Notes: generated by a model from the letters alone, not told the origin. A stretch of DNA of 43,577 nucleotides from Planctomycetota bacterium (GCA_021776785.1 JAJFFF010000053.1:1-43577), one strand, 5' to 3'. Shown: positions 32,084-41,270, counted from the first letter of the stretch. Translations and numbers: made by a program.

Positions 32084-33083
32084 CAGCGAGCAACGCGTCT
32101 TGAAACCGCAGCGCTGTGAACTCGCGCTTGTGGGCGCGCGCCCGGTCTCCCCATCGACGTCGTTTTTTGGGATCGCGCAGCAGCGCATCAATCTGTCGCG
32201 CAAGCTCCGCCGGCGTTTCAAACAACGCGCCGGTTTCCCCGGACACGATCTGCTCGGGACACGAGTTGAACACGTCCACATCGTTTGGACGACGTCCCAG
32301 CGTCGGCACGCCATACGCCGCGGCTTCCAGAATCGTGAGGGAGTACTGCTCCCATGGCGACGCCGTGCAAAACAGCGCGGCCCGGCGATAGAACGGCGCC
32401 ACGTCTTCCACCAAACCTTCAAACGTCACGCGATCGTGCAAACCAAGGGATCGGGCGGACGCTTCGAGCCGCGATCGCTCCGGGCCGGTTCCGCACACCA
32501 CTCCCCGAAACGGCTCGGTGACAAGCGCCCACGCGCGCAGGAGGAACGCCACGTCCTTGCGCGGGTGCAACCGGCCCACCCACAAGAGTTCTGGGGGCGA
32601 CGCCTCGTGGCGCGGGGCGGCGCACTCGGCCCGTTCGAACGCGAGCGGAACAAACACGGCCGCGAGCGACTTGTGCACAAGCGAGCACCCGTGGCGTACT
32701 TCGAGCGCGTGCACGGCGCGCGGTGTGAACCGCAGGACAAGATCGGACGCGTCCAACGCCCATCGCTCGCGGTCGATGTCTTGGTCATACCAATCCAGCG
32801 CCGCGTAGATCCATTGGCGGGCGCGAGGATGCGTCTGTCGCAGCACGTCGGCGTCGGCGGCGAGCGCGAAGTCGAACGGCGCCACGCGCTCCGACGAAGG
32901 GAAGCAATCGACGGCGTGAACGGACGCGCCAAGCTCCAGTTCGCTGTGCGCGCTCTCGACCGTGACCGCGCATCCGCCCGCCGCCAGCATCGCGGCCACG
33001 TCCGCGAGATAGCGCGCCGTCCCGTCCCCCTTCGCTAAGTGTGGATGCACGACCAGCACGGTGAGCGGGCGGGCGGGCTCCAT
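32049..33083 (-). CDS. Family 4-type glycosyltransferase (GT-B fold)
   Basis: 344 aa. The N-terminal half has VLVVHPHLAKGDGTARYLADVA with the donor-independent Rossmann start, and the C-terminal half is a typical glycosyl transferase group 1 domain: LLWVGRLHPRKDVAFLLRAW, GVVCGTGPERSRLE, RVTFEGLVEDVAPFYRRA and PWEQYSLTILEAAAYGVPT with the EX7E-type motif. These retaining enzymes add sugars to surface glycans at the inner membrane. It is the last gene of the minus-strand sugar operon, two bases after the nucleotidyltransferase gene, and its 3' end overlaps the convergent gene by 35 bp. Donor and acceptor are unknown. Confidence 0.9.
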   Translation of the reverse strand: MEPARPLTVLVVHPHLAKGDGTARYLADVAAMLAAGGCAVTVESAHSELELGASVHAVDCFPSSERVAPFDFALAADADVLRQTHPRARQWIYAALDWYDQDIDRERWALDASDLVLRFTPRAVHALEVRHGCSLVHKSLAAVFVPLAFERAECAAPRHEASPPELLWVGRLHPRKDVAFLLRAWALVTEPFRGVVCGTGPERSRLEASARSLGLHDRVTFEGLVEDVAPFYRRAALFCTASPWEQYSLTILEAAAYGVPTLGRRPNDVDVFNSCPEQIVSGETGALFETPAELARQIDALLRDPKKRRRWGDRARAHKREFTALRFQDALLAAIRERARDRAK

Positions 33084-33085
33084 CG

Positions 33086-33778
33086 TCAGACCGCGGAGCG
33101 ACCTGCGTCGCCGAACATGACTTGGGCGCGCGCCAAGTTAGCCGGTGTGCCGATGTCGATCCAGCGCCCCGGCAACGCGACGGCCCGCACGTCTTGTTCG
33201 CGGTCCAACAAGCGCGCGACGAGCGCGTCGAAGTCGAAGCGACCGGTCGGCGGAACGAACTCCAGCGTCGCGGGCGTGCACGCATAGAGGCCCGCATGGA
33301 CGGCGACCGACTGCTGCGGTTTCTCGACGAACCCACGCACGCGGCCCGTGGCATCCGCATCGACCACGCCGTACGGAATATCTGACGTTACGGGCGCCGT
33401 AAACAACGTGAGGTCGTTTCCGGCCGCGCGATGGATCGAAAGCAGGTGCGCCGGGTCGGCGTCGGTCGCGATATCGGCAAACACCACCAGCGCGCTTTCC
33501 CGCAGCGGGCCGACCTCGCGCAAGACGCCCGCCGTTCCGCGCGGCTCCGGCTCGCGGTGACACGTGACGCCGCGACGGCCCGCCGCGAACTGCTCGATCG
33601 CCGCCGCCCGATGGCCCAGGGCGAGCCGCACATCGGTAAAGCCGCCGGTCCAGAGCGCGTCCAACCAACGCCCCAGCAACGGACGCCCGCCGACGGGGAG
33701 CAACGCTTTCGGGCGCGTGTCGGTCAACGGCGCCAAACGCCGCCCCCGCCCCCCTGCCACCAAGATCGCCGTGCTCAT
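33086..33778 (-). CDS. Sugar-1-phosphate nucleotidyltransferase
   Basis: 230 aa starting at ATG 33778, inside an ATGA overlap with the dehydratase gene. The signature AILVAGGRGRRLAPLTDTRPKALLPVGGRPLLGRW is the nucleotide-binding loop of the NTP_transferase family, with the metal Asp in VVFADIATD and the later VRGFVEKPQ. It is a minimal single-domain form without the hexapeptide repeats of GlmU or the CBS domains of PtmE, closest in layout to heptose-1-phosphate guanylyltransferases and MurU-like uridylyltransferases. It should activate a sugar-1-phosphate for the neighbouring glycosyltransferase; base and sugar cannot be told. Confidence 0.9.
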   Translation of the reverse strand: MSTAILVAGGRGRRLAPLTDTRPKALLPVGGRPLLGRWLDALWTGGFTDVRLALGHRAAAIEQFAAGRRGVTCHREPEPRGTAGVLREVGPLRESALVVFADIATDADPAHLLSIHRAAGNDLTLFTAPVTSDIPYGVVDADATGRVRGFVEKPQQSVAVHAGLYACTPATLEFVPPTGRFDFDALVARLLDREQDVRAVALPGRWIDIGTPANLARAQVMFGDAGRSAV

Positions 33779-34767
33779 TGCGCGTACCTCTCGGGCCGCG
33801 GCGGTGGCGGAGCCGCCAAAAACGCCTGCCATGTTTGCCGAAGGCCCGTGTCGAGATCGATCTGCGGGCGCCACCCGAGAAGTTCGCGCGCGCGCGTCGC
33901 ATCGCAAATCAACCGGTCGACTTCGGATTGCGCCGGACGCACGCGCGCAGGATCGTGTTCGATCGCGAGCTCCGGCTTCCCGACCACAGTCAGGATGCGG
34001 CGGGCCAGATCCCCAATCGCAACGCCTTCCCCCGCACCCACGTGAATCGTCTGACCGAACGCGGCATCGGTCTGCGCCGCCGCGACAAATGCCGCCGCCG
34101 TATCGGTCACGTAGGTGAGATCGCGCACCGGCGTCAACGCCCCCAACCGAACCGGACCGCACGCATGCGCTTGCTGCATGACCGTTGGAATGATCGCGCG
34201 CGCGGATTGACGAGGTCCATACGTGTTGAACGGACGCACCGTGACGACCGGGGCGTCGAACGAACGCGCGTACGCATGCACGAACGCATCCGCCGCCACC
34301 TTGCTCGCCGCGTACGGAGACTGCGGCTGGCTGGGATGGTCTTCGGTCATCGGCCACGCCTGGGCCGATCCATACGTTTCCGAGGTGGACGCGTGCACCA
34401 AGACCGCGCCCGCTGCACGCGCCGCTTCGAGAACGTTCATCGTCCCGCGTACGTTGGTGTCCAAGTAACTTTGCGGCGCGGCGAACGAATACGGCACGCC
34501 GACCAGCGCGGCGAGGTGAAACACGACGTCGCAACCGGCTGCCAAAGACCTCATTTGCTCCGCGTCGCGGACGTCGCCGCCCACCACGTCCACGACGTCG
34601 TGGATTTCGTCGGGCACACGCTCCAGGTCACCCCACCCGCCGCGCGGATCGTAATGCACCAGCGCGCGGACGTCGTCGCCGCGAGCGATCAGCGCCTCGA
34701 CGAGGTGCGACCCGATAAACCCGCAGGCTCCGGTGACCAAAACACGGCGGCCTTGCGCCACCGTCAT
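33775..34767 (-). CDS. LegB-like NAD-dependent sugar 4,6-dehydratase
   Basis: 330 aa, an extended short-chain dehydrogenase. Rossmann motif VLVTGACGFIGSHLVEAL, catalytic STSETYGS and SPYAASKVAADAF (YxxxK). The stretch SYLDTNVRGTMNVLEAAR and especially VRPFNTYGPRQSARAIIPT are characteristic of LegB-type UDP-N-acetylglucosamine 4,6-dehydratases, the first step of legionaminic acid and related amino-sugar routes; dTDP-glucose 4,6-dehydratases are more distant. The next enzyme in such routes is a DegT aminotransferase, which is encoded immediately upstream with an ATGA overlap (34764-34767). LegD/G/I/F homologues (NeuB, NeuC) are not in the window, so the end product is probably a 4-amino-6-deoxy sugar rather than proven nonulosonate. 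Confidence 0.88.
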   Translation of the reverse strand: MTVAQGRRVLVTGACGFIGSHLVEALIARGDDVRALVHYDPRGGWGDLERVPDEIHDVVDVVGGDVRDAEQMRSLAAGCDVVFHLAALVGVPYSFAAPQSYLDTNVRGTMNVLEAARAAGAVLVHASTSETYGSAQAWPMTEDHPSQPQSPYAASKVAADAFVHAYARSFDAPVVTVRPFNTYGPRQSARAIIPTVMQQAHACGPVRLGALTPVRDLTYVTDTAAAFVAAAQTDAAFGQTIHVGAGEGVAIGDLARRILTVVGKPELAIEHDPARVRPAQSEVDRLICDATRARELLGWRPQIDLDTGLRQTWQAFLAAPPPPRPERYAQ

Positions 34768-35888
34768 CGACCCGCTCCCACGTGCGCTATGGCGTCCCGC
34801 AACGCGTTGGAGATCGTATCCACATCGTCGGTCGTGAGACCCGGGTGCAACGGCAACGTGATGGTCTGCGCGGCGTAGCGCACGGCGTTGGGACACGCGG
34901 CGCGAGCAACGCCCGCATACGCGGCGAGCTGATGCACGCACGGGTAGTGCACACTCGTTTGCACACCGGCCGCGTGAAGCGCGGTTCGCACTTCGTCGCG
35001 ACGTTCCGCCGGGACGAGCACGGTCTGAAGGTGCGCCACCGTTTCCAGGCCGACCGCCGGAATGACCACGTCGTCTTTAAGTCGCGCGACATAGCGCGCC
35101 CGCGCGGCGCGGCGCCGGTCGGTGTGTGCCGCCAGCTTGGACAACTGCGCGCGCCCCAACGCGGCTTGGATCTCACTGGGGCGCGCGTTGGTTCCGTGTT
35201 CCAACACGTCGTATGCATCGACACTTCCGCGCGCCGCGTCGATACTGCGTCGCGTCAGCCCGTGGGTGCGTAGCCGGCGGACGCGATCGGCGATGTCGGC
35301 GCGGTTGGTGGCGATCATGCCCCCCTCGCCGGTGACCAAGTTCTTGTTGCCATAAAAGCTAAAGCACGCCGCCGCGCTCGCCCCGAGACCGGACGCGCCC
35401 GGGACGTGCGCGGCGTCCTCGAGCCACGCCACGTCGTGATCGCGCGCGAGTGCGGACAGCCCGACAATGTCGGCGCACGCTCCACCGTAGTGCACGGCGA
35501 TAAACGCACGCGTGCGGGGCGTGAGGCGCCGACGCACGTCGTCGACGCACAAAAACGGTCGCGCGCACGATTCGATGTCAGCAAAGATCGGAACGCCCCC
35601 ACGACGCACGACCGCGTTCGCCGTGGCGACAAACGTGAGCGCGGGCACGATCACTTCGTCGCCCGGCCGCAACGAGAGCGCGTCCAACGCCAACTCCAGG
35701 GCCGCGGTGCCCGATGTCACCATCACCGCGTGCGCGATGTTGTGCGCCTGCGCGAACTCGCTCTCGAACGCTTCGACTTCGGGGCCCATCGTCAGCCACC
35801 GCGAATGCAAGACGCGCAGCACCGCATCACGCTCGGCCGCACCGTACGCGATGTCGCTTAAGGGGTAGCGCCACGCCTTGTCCGTCAT
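34764..35888 (-). CDS. DegT/DnrJ/EryC1/StrS family sugar aminotransferase
   Basis: 374 aa, a full-length PLP enzyme that transfers an amino group to a keto-sugar nucleotide. Visible features: SRWLTMGPEVEAFESEFA, TSGTAALELALDAL (cofactor phosphate), GDEVIVPALTFVATANAV, WLEDAAHVPGA with the PLP Asp at 158, and the PLP lysine in FSFYGNKNLVTGEGG at 182. The partner reaction is supplied by the overlapping LegB-like dehydratase gene, so the pair should yield a 4-amino-4,6-dideoxy sugar nucleotide. Its start overlaps the stop of the methyltransferase gene (35885-35888). Confidence 0.92.
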   Translation of the reverse strand: MTDKAWRYPLSDIAYGAAERDAVLRVLHSRWLTMGPEVEAFESEFAQAHNIAHAVMVTSGTAALELALDALSLRPGDEVIVPALTFVATANAVVRRGGVPIFADIESCARPFLCVDDVRRRLTPRTRAFIAVHYGGACADIVGLSALARDHDVAWLEDAAHVPGASGLGASAAACFSFYGNKNLVTGEGGMIATNRADIADRVRRLRTHGLTRRSIDAARGSVDAYDVLEHGTNARPSEIQAALGRAQLSKLAAHTDRRRAARARYVARLKDDVVIPAVGLETVAHLQTVLVPAERRDEVRTALHAAGVQTSVHYPCVHQLAAYAGVARAACPNAVRYAAQTITLPLHPGLTTDDVDTISNALRDAIAHVGAGR

Positions 35889-36559
35889 CGCTGCAACAAC
35901 ACCGCTTGGTGCGTCGGGGTCCGCGTGCTCTCCCGATGCCCTTCACGTACAAAGAATCCTTCGATCGTGCACGTTTGCCGCCAGACCACGGTCAGCGGCG
36001 CGAAAAGCGCGGCCGGGTCCAAAGGGTCGCCGCCGGCGAACGGGTTCGCACGCAACAGATCCCAAAAAAACACGAACCCGCCCGGCGCAAGCGACTCCCC
36101 GATCCTCGCGATGAGATGGCGGCGCGCGTCCGGCTCGCGCACCGACGACAACACGGTGCAAAGAGACGCCCATCCGACACCGCGGTTTCGGACGGGGATC
36201 GTCGCGCCGTCGTAGCGGTCGTACGAGATCGTGGGGTGGCGCGAGCGCGCGTGCGCGACGGCGCCGGGGCGCAGGTCCAAGCCCGCAAGCATCTCCGGGC
36301 GCCACCCCAAGTCCACATACATCCGCGTCGAACGGCCGTTGCCGCATCCGACATCGAGAACGCGCGTGGTCGACACGTCCACGCCGGCCGCGCGCACCGC
36401 CCACGTGAGGTGCTTGAGAAGTTCGGCGCGATGGTGCAACTCCACGTCGTCGGCAAGCGGCGTCCACGTGTCGCTCTCGGCGGGCTCCAGCTCGGCGTAG
36501 TCACGGACGACCTGCGCGAACAGCGGATGCACGTGCGGCTCTGCGTGTTCAGCTTCCAT
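35885..36559 (-). CDS. Class I SAM-dependent methyltransferase
   Basis: 224 aa from ATG 36559. The Rossmann-like methyltransferase motif I is VLDVGCGNGRSTRMYVDLGW at about residues 68-87, followed by acidic motif II (AGLDLRPGAVAHARS) and SLAPGGFVFFWDLLR as motif post-III. N-terminal residues are helical with no membrane segment. Within the sugar operon it probably methylates a sugar or sugar nucleotide, but an oxygen, nitrogen or carbon target cannot be told apart. It is coupled to the aminotransferase by an ATGA overlap and lies four bases after the gene for the unknown protein. Confidence 0.88.
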   Translation of the reverse strand: MEAEHAEPHVHPLFAQVVRDYAELEPAESDTWTPLADDVELHHRAELLKHLTWAVRAAGVDVSTTRVLDVGCGNGRSTRMYVDLGWRPEMLAGLDLRPGAVAHARSRHPTISYDRYDGATIPVRNRGVGWASLCTVLSSVREPDARRHLIARIGESLAPGGFVFFWDLLRANPFAGGDPLDPAALFAPLTVVWRQTCTIEGFFVREGHRESTRTPTHQAVLLQR

Positions 36560-36563
36560 AACG

Positions 36564-37157
36564 CTAGATACGATGGACCTCGCACGCATGGAAGCAGATC
36601 TTGGAGTCCCACGTGCCCAGTCCAACGTGGCAAAATTCCGCGGCGGGAAGCGGGTCCGGATCGCGATCGGCCACAACGAGAGCGCCGTCCTTGCATAAAA
36701 AAACGGTGTCGTCGCTGACCCCGGCTGCAAATGTGACGGCGAGAGTCGCGGAGAGGGGTCGGCCGGGGCGGCGCCACGTCGGCCCCGCGGGATGCTTTTC
36801 CAGCCCATCGTCGTGTTGCCACCACCCCGCGTTGCCTGCAATCCAGCAGCGATGTTCGTCAGGGCCGGCGATGCGTCCCGCGCCGCGAAAAAAACCATTC
36901 GCGTCGCTTGTGTGCGGAGCGACGGCCGTCGCGCGCACGCACAACGCATGATCAAACGGGAAACGTACGTCGCACCAAACCACGGCCGGTTGGTCCCCCG
37001 CGATCGATCCCACCAAGCCCGCCGGGGTCGGCTCCCACGCGCCGCATTCGACGCGCCAAGCGCTCGGCCATGTGCCGTCGAACGCGGAGCGGTGCACCAA
37101 CGTCGTCTCGTCCAACCGCAGGGTCTTTTGCTCCAACGCGATCGTCCAAGGCGTCAT
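36564..37157 (-). CDS. Soluble beta-rich protein, possibly concanavalin/LamG-like fold
   Basis: 197 aa with no signal peptide or membrane helix. Alternating short beta-like segments with many Trp (WRVECGAWEPTPAGLVG, CVRATAVAPHTSDANGFFRG, AGNAGWWQHDDGLEKHP) and an end PLPAAEFCHVGLGTWDSKICFH resemble jelly-roll lectin-like domains such as those of the YesU type, but the likeness is weak and no catalytic site is seen. It starts inside an ATGA overlap with the upstream UvrD gene (37154-37157) and stands just before the methyltransferase gene, so a role in glycan binding or handling is possible by position only. Confidence 0.8.
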   Translation of the reverse strand: MTPWTIALEQKTLRLDETTLVHRSAFDGTWPSAWRVECGAWEPTPAGLVGSIAGDQPAVVWCDVRFPFDHALCVRATAVAPHTSDANGFFRGAGRIAGPDEHRCWIAGNAGWWQHDDGLEKHPAGPTWRRPGRPLSATLAVTFAAGVSDDTVFLCKDGALVVADRDPDPLPAAEFCHVGLGTWDSKICFHACEVHRI

Positions 37158-39319
37158 CGCAGTCTCTCGAGGCGCGCATACGCCATGGAGAGCTCGCGCC
37201 GCCCGGACGTATCAAACTCAACCGTGATCCGCGTCGTACCGCCCGCCTTACGCACGGCGAGCACGCGCCCGCTGCCGAAGTGCTGGTGCTTGACGCGATC
37301 GCCGGCGCTAAACCCGCTCGATCCCGACCCACTCGAGGGGGCCGCCACAGGGGCGTGGCCGTGCGCATCGCCGTTCACGTCGAACACGGGTTCCTCGTCG
37401 AACGTGAAGAGGTCCTGCGCGGGCCGCGTTTGATCATCCACGTCGAGCAACTCGTCGGGGATCTCATCGAGAAACCGCGACGGCAGCGAGGGCAGATACT
37501 GCCCCTGCCGCAACCGGCGCGCCGCCGACGTCAAGACGAGCTCTTCTTTGGCCCGCGTCGCCGCGACGTAGAACAGACGGCGTTCCTCCTCCACATCCGC
37601 TTCGGTTTCGATCGAAAGCGCGTGCGGGAACACCATCTCCTCCAATCCCGTGACGACAACACATGGAAACTCAAGACCCTTCGCCGCGTGCACGGTCATC
37701 AATGAGATCGCGTTGGCGGTTTCGTCCAGCGCGTCCTGATCGCTGACCAGCGCGTTTTCCGCAAGGAAGCCGTCGACACCCGCGCCCGGCTCGCGCAACG
37801 CGTACTCCGCCGCCGCGTTGACCAACTCATCCACGTTCTCGATGCGACCGACTTCGGCGAGCGGCGTTCCCGCCCCGAGGTGCGCGCGATACGCCGTTGC
37901 GGTCACCACCTCATCTAGGAACTCAGCCGGCTCCATCGGGTCCAGCGTTTCGATCTTGTCGAGCAACTCCGCAAACGCGAGCAACGGCTTGCGCGCGCGG
38001 CCAAACTGCGCCACCGCGTCACGATCGCGCAAGTACTCGCGGGGGCCCACGCCGGCTCGAATCGCCGCGTTGATCAGGCGCTCTTCGGTGGTCTTCCCGA
38101 GCTTGCGCGCCGGCACATTAAAAACGCGGCGAAACGCAGCGATATCGGAGGGGTTGCGCGCCAGCCGCACGTACGCGAGCAGGTCTTTTACCTCCTTGCG
38201 CTTGTAAAACTCCACCGACCCAACGATGCGATAGGGAAGGCCGCGCTCCGTGAGTGCGCGCTCGATGCCGCGCGACTGCGCGTTGGTGCGATAGAACACA
38301 GCGATGCCGCCCGGCGGGCGACGATCGTCGATCCATCGCATCGCTTGCCGCGCCACCGCGCGCGCCTCCTCGACATCGTCAGCGCACCGGATTTCGGCCG
38401 CAAGTTTGCCGACTTCGTTCTCGGTCTTGAGGTCTTTCTCGTAGCGGTCGCGGTTGTGTCGGATGACCGCGTTGGCCACCGCCAAAATGGATTGGGTCGA
38501 GCGATAGTTGCGATCCAACGTGATGCGACGCGCGCCCGGAAAGTCCTTTTCGAAGTCCAAGATGTTACGGATCGTGGCGCCACGCCAGCGGTAGATCGAC
38601 TGGTCCGGATCTCCCGTTGCGCACACGTTCTGCTCGCTGCCGGCGAGCGCCCGCAAAATGTGATACTGAATCGCGTTCGTGTCTTGATACTCATCGACCA
38701 GCATCCAACGCGTGCGCCGCTGCAAGCGGAGCCGCACATCCTCATCGTTGTCGAGGAGCTTTTGGAGGTTGACGAGAAGATCGTCAAAGTCCATCGCGTT
38801 CGCTTCGCGCATGCGACTTTCGTAGATCCGAATCACGTCCGCGATTTGATCGGAGCGGCTACTGCTTAGATCGAGCCCGCCCATTCGGTTCTTGATGCGA
38901 CCCAGGGCGTTCACGATTTCGCCAGGACGAATCGTGTCGAGGCTCTGCTCCTTCAAGATGGCTTTGATGAGCTTGGAGCGATCCTCGGTGTCGTAGATCG
39001 AGTACTCACGCGTGTATCCAATGCGATCCGCGTAGCGCCGAAGCGTCCGTGCCGCGAAGCTGTGGAATGTACACACCCACAGGTCCGGAGCGGCGACCAG
39101 CCGCTGCACGCGCTCGCGCATTTCGCGGGCGGCTTTGTTCGTGAACGTGAGCGCGGTGATCTCGTAGGGCGCAACGCCCTGGTGGACGAGGTGCGCCACG
39201 CGACACGTAATGACGCGGGTCTTGCCGGAGCCCGCGCCCGCGACGACGAGGAGCGGACCGCCCTCGTGGACGATGGCGGCGTGCTGTTCTTGGTTGACGT
39301 CAGCGAGGATGGATTGCAC
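37154..39319 (-). CDS. pcrA: UvrD/PcrA/Rep family DNA helicase
   Basis: 721 aa, superfamily 1 3'-5' helicase of DNA repair and replication-fork processing. Motifs in order: Q motif LADVNQEQHAAI, Walker A VVAGAGSGKTRVI, Ia LTFTNKAAREMRERV, II LVDEYQDTN, III CATGDPDQSIYRWRGA, IV RITLDRNYRST, V TVHAAKGLEFPCV and VI VAATRAKEELVLTSA. The C-terminal 45 residues (GDRVKHQHFGSGRVLAV, VEFDTSGRRELSMAYARLE) form the Tudor-like RNA polymerase-binding domain of PcrA and UvrD. The start is a GTG at 39319 with TACAAT eight bases before it. It is the first gene of an overlapping operon otherwise devoted to sugar metabolism. Confidence 0.95.
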   Translation of the reverse strand: MQSILADVNQEQHAAIVHEGGPLLVVAGAGSGKTRVITCRVAHLVHQGVAPYEITALTFTNKAAREMRERVQRLVAAPDLWVCTFHSFAARTLRRYADRIGYTREYSIYDTEDRSKLIKAILKEQSLDTIRPGEIVNALGRIKNRMGGLDLSSSRSDQIADVIRIYESRMREANAMDFDDLLVNLQKLLDNDEDVRLRLQRRTRWMLVDEYQDTNAIQYHILRALAGSEQNVCATGDPDQSIYRWRGATIRNILDFEKDFPGARRITLDRNYRSTQSILAVANAVIRHNRDRYEKDLKTENEVGKLAAEIRCADDVEEARAVARQAMRWIDDRRPPGGIAVFYRTNAQSRGIERALTERGLPYRIVGSVEFYKRKEVKDLLAYVRLARNPSDIAAFRRVFNVPARKLGKTTEERLINAAIRAGVGPREYLRDRDAVAQFGRARKPLLAFAELLDKIETLDPMEPAEFLDEVVTATAYRAHLGAGTPLAEVGRIENVDELVNAAAEYALREPGAGVDGFLAENALVSDQDALDETANAISLMTVHAAKGLEFPCVVVTGLEEMVFPHALSIETEADVEEERRLFYVAATRAKEELVLTSAARRLRQGQYLPSLPSRFLDEIPDELLDVDDQTRPAQDLFTFDEEPVFDVNGDAHGHAPVAAPSSGSGSSGFSAGDRVKHQHFGSGRVLAVRKAGGTTRITVEFDTSGRRELSMAYARLERLR

Positions 39320-39327
39320 AGACGACC

Positions 39328-39333
39328 ATTGTA
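39328..39333 (-). promoter_or_regulatory. -10 box (TACAAT) directly before the helicase gene
   Basis: TACAAT on the minus strand, eight bases from GTG 39319 in a 25-bp gap. No Shine-Dalgarno sequence lies between, so transcription would start at or next to the start codon. This should be the promoter of the seven-gene operon. Confidence 0.5.
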
Positions 39334-39344
39334 GCGACGTCCAG

Positions 39345-41270
39345 CTACCGCTTCTGAATCATGATTTGGATGGGCGTAGGCGGCGTCCGCGGATCCACGA
39401 CCAAGACCTCGCGATCGTCGGGCGCGCGGTACACGCCGCTGATCTCGCCGGGCTCTTCGATGACCATATCCGCGTCGCGGTCGGTCCCTGCAACGATACG
39501 GTACTCACCGGCGGCCAGACCTTGGATGGAGAAGGCCAGCGCGTTGTTCTCCGAGGTTTCAAGTGTCGTTTCCAGCGTGTTTTCCGGAAGCTTGAACACG
39601 CGAATCGTGACGCGTTCGCCGGGGCCGAGCAACGGCGTGTCGGCACCCGCGGCGGCCACCAGGGCGGCGAACGCATCGAGAATGCCGAACCCGCTGCGCT
39701 CGTCATAGCCCGGCGCTTCGATATCTTGCGCCGTGTTGCGCAAGATGTCGCCGAGCTGGATCGGCGTCGCTTCGCGCAGCGTCAGCATGAGCGCCGCCGT
39801 GGCCGCCACGAGCGGCGCCGCAAACGACGTCCCCTCGACCAGCGGGTAAGCGATGCCGTCGCGGTCGATGCCGAGCACCTGCACCAGGCGGATGAAGTCC
39901 CCGCCCGGGGCCACGAGATCAACGTACGCCCCCGAGTTGGAATAACCCGTGGTGAGACGGTTGATGTTGGAGGCGCCGACGGCGAAGACGCTGTCGTACG
40001 CGGCGGGGTAGTACTGGTTGCGCCGTCCCGCGTTTCCGGTCGCGGCCACCAAGAACACGCCCTCCGCTTGGGCCGCCGCGCACGCTTCGCGCTCCACGGT
40101 GGTTTGCGCGGTGGACGCAAACGAGAGGTTCATCACGCGCGGAAGCATCAACGGAACGGTTCCGGACACGTTCTCCAAGCCGGCGCCGTACCGAATCGCC
40201 TCGGCGATGTCGAAGGCGCTGCCGAACCCGTTCGTGCCGAACGCGCGAATCGGAAGCACGCGTCCGTTCCAAATCATGCCCGCCAACCCGATGCCATTGT
40301 TGGTTGCCGCCGCCAAGACGCCGGCGACCTGTGTGCCGTGCGAGAAGTTCGGCGTGGGGTCCAAAGGATCGTCGTCGCCATCGCGAAAGTCGTACCCGCC
40401 CGCGACGATGCGGCCGGCCAGATCGGGATGGTCGGGGCGGATTCCCGCGTCCACATAAGCCACGACGATTTCGGGTGCCTCGCGCGCCACGTTCCAGGCG
40501 GCGGGCGCTCCGATCTGCTGCATGGCCCACTGCGCGGGAAACAGCTCGTCGTCGGGTTCGGCCGCGAGACGGCGGCGCAGATTCGGTTCGGCGTAGCGCA
40601 CGAAACCATCGGCCTCCATCTGCGCACAAAGGCACGCCATCGCGCACGCGGCGCCGAACGCGTCGCGCGGCGTTTCATGTGCAGGCGTTTCCAACAGGCA
40701 CGCGGTCGGCGACTCGACCAAACACGTCAAGCCGTAGTGACGGGCCAAGCGCGCGCCGTTCCAACCGGCGCGCGGCGCCACCACAATCTCGTTGGGTTCG
40801 TAGCCATCGCCGAGATCGCGATACCGCTCCGGTAACGCGCGCGGCTCTCCGTCGACCGCGATCGGGCGCAGCTCCACGCGAAACCGATCCGCAGCGCCGA
40901 ACACAATCACGTCGAACGCGTCGCCGGTGCGCAGGTGCAACGTGGGCGCGACGATGCCACGCACAAGATCGTGGAGCAACACAGTGACACCGCGCCCTTC
41001 GACGCGGTCGGCGAAGACCGGCCCGTCACGCTGTGCCAAGCGCCGGAAGACATCGATATCGTCGGCGCGTTCTAAAACGCCCGTCGCGGCGCCCGCGCCC
41101 AGCGGCACGCCGAGCACCGAATCGGGTTCGGCGTCGATCGCGCGCGGCGCCCGTTGCGCCTCCGCGGACGGCACGATCACAACGATTTGCCCCTCGACGG
41201 ACACGCCGCCGCCGCCGCTCCCTCCGCAGCTCGCAAGCAACACCAGAATCGAAGTCCAAACCGTGCGCAT
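39345..41270 (-). CDS. Subtilisin-like (S8) serine protease, lipoprotein
   Basis: 641 aa from ATG 41270. The N-terminus is a lipoprotein signal, SILVLLASC with Cys15 as the lipid anchor, then a GSGGGGVS linker. Residues about 25-235 look like a propeptide region, including an I9-like segment (YEPNEIVVAPRAGWNGARLA, RYAEPNLRRRL). The peptidase domain (about 245-545) has Asp274 in VVAYVDAGIRPDHPDLAG, His311 in FSHGTQVAGVLA, the oxyanion Asn in ATGNAGR and Ser482 in VEGTSFAAPLVAA, so it should be active. The C-terminal 90 residues are a beta-rich domain resembling secreted prepeptidase C-terminal or bilobal carbohydrate-like modules. It is divergent from the rhomboid gene. Confidence 0.93.
   Translation of the reverse strand: MRTVWTSILVLLASCGGSGGGGVSVEGQIVVIVPSAEAQRAPRAIDAEPDSVLGVPLGAGAATGVLERADDIDVFRRLAQRDGPVFADRVEGRGVTVLLHDLVRGIVAPTLHLRTGDAFDVIVFGAADRFRVELRPIAVDGEPRALPERYRDLGDGYEPNEIVVAPRAGWNGARLARHYGLTCLVESPTACLLETPAHETPRDAFGAACAMACLCAQMEADGFVRYAEPNLRRRLAAEPDDELFPAQWAMQQIGAPAAWNVAREAPEIVVAYVDAGIRPDHPDLAGRIVAGGYDFRDGDDDPLDPTPNFSHGTQVAGVLAAATNNGIGLAGMIWNGRVLPIRAFGTNGFGSAFDIAEAIRYGAGLENVSGTVPLMLPRVMNLSFASTAQTTVEREACAAAQAEGVFLVAATGNAGRRNQYYPAAYDSVFAVGASNINRLTTGYSNSGAYVDLVAPGGDFIRLVQVLGIDRDGIAYPLVEGTSFAAPLVAATAALMLTLREATPIQLGDILRNTAQDIEAPGYDERSGFGILDAFAALVAAAGADTPLLGPGERVTIRVFKLPENTLETTLETSENNALAFSIQGLAAGEYRIVAGTDRDADMVIEEPGEISGVYRAPDDREVLVVDPRTPPTPIQIMIQKR

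Noticed and set aside
39210..40835. Plus-strand open frame of 541 codons opposite the subtilisin-like gene
   Set aside because: Its product is Arg/His/Gly-rich without motifs, while the minus strand has the full Asp/His/Ser triad.
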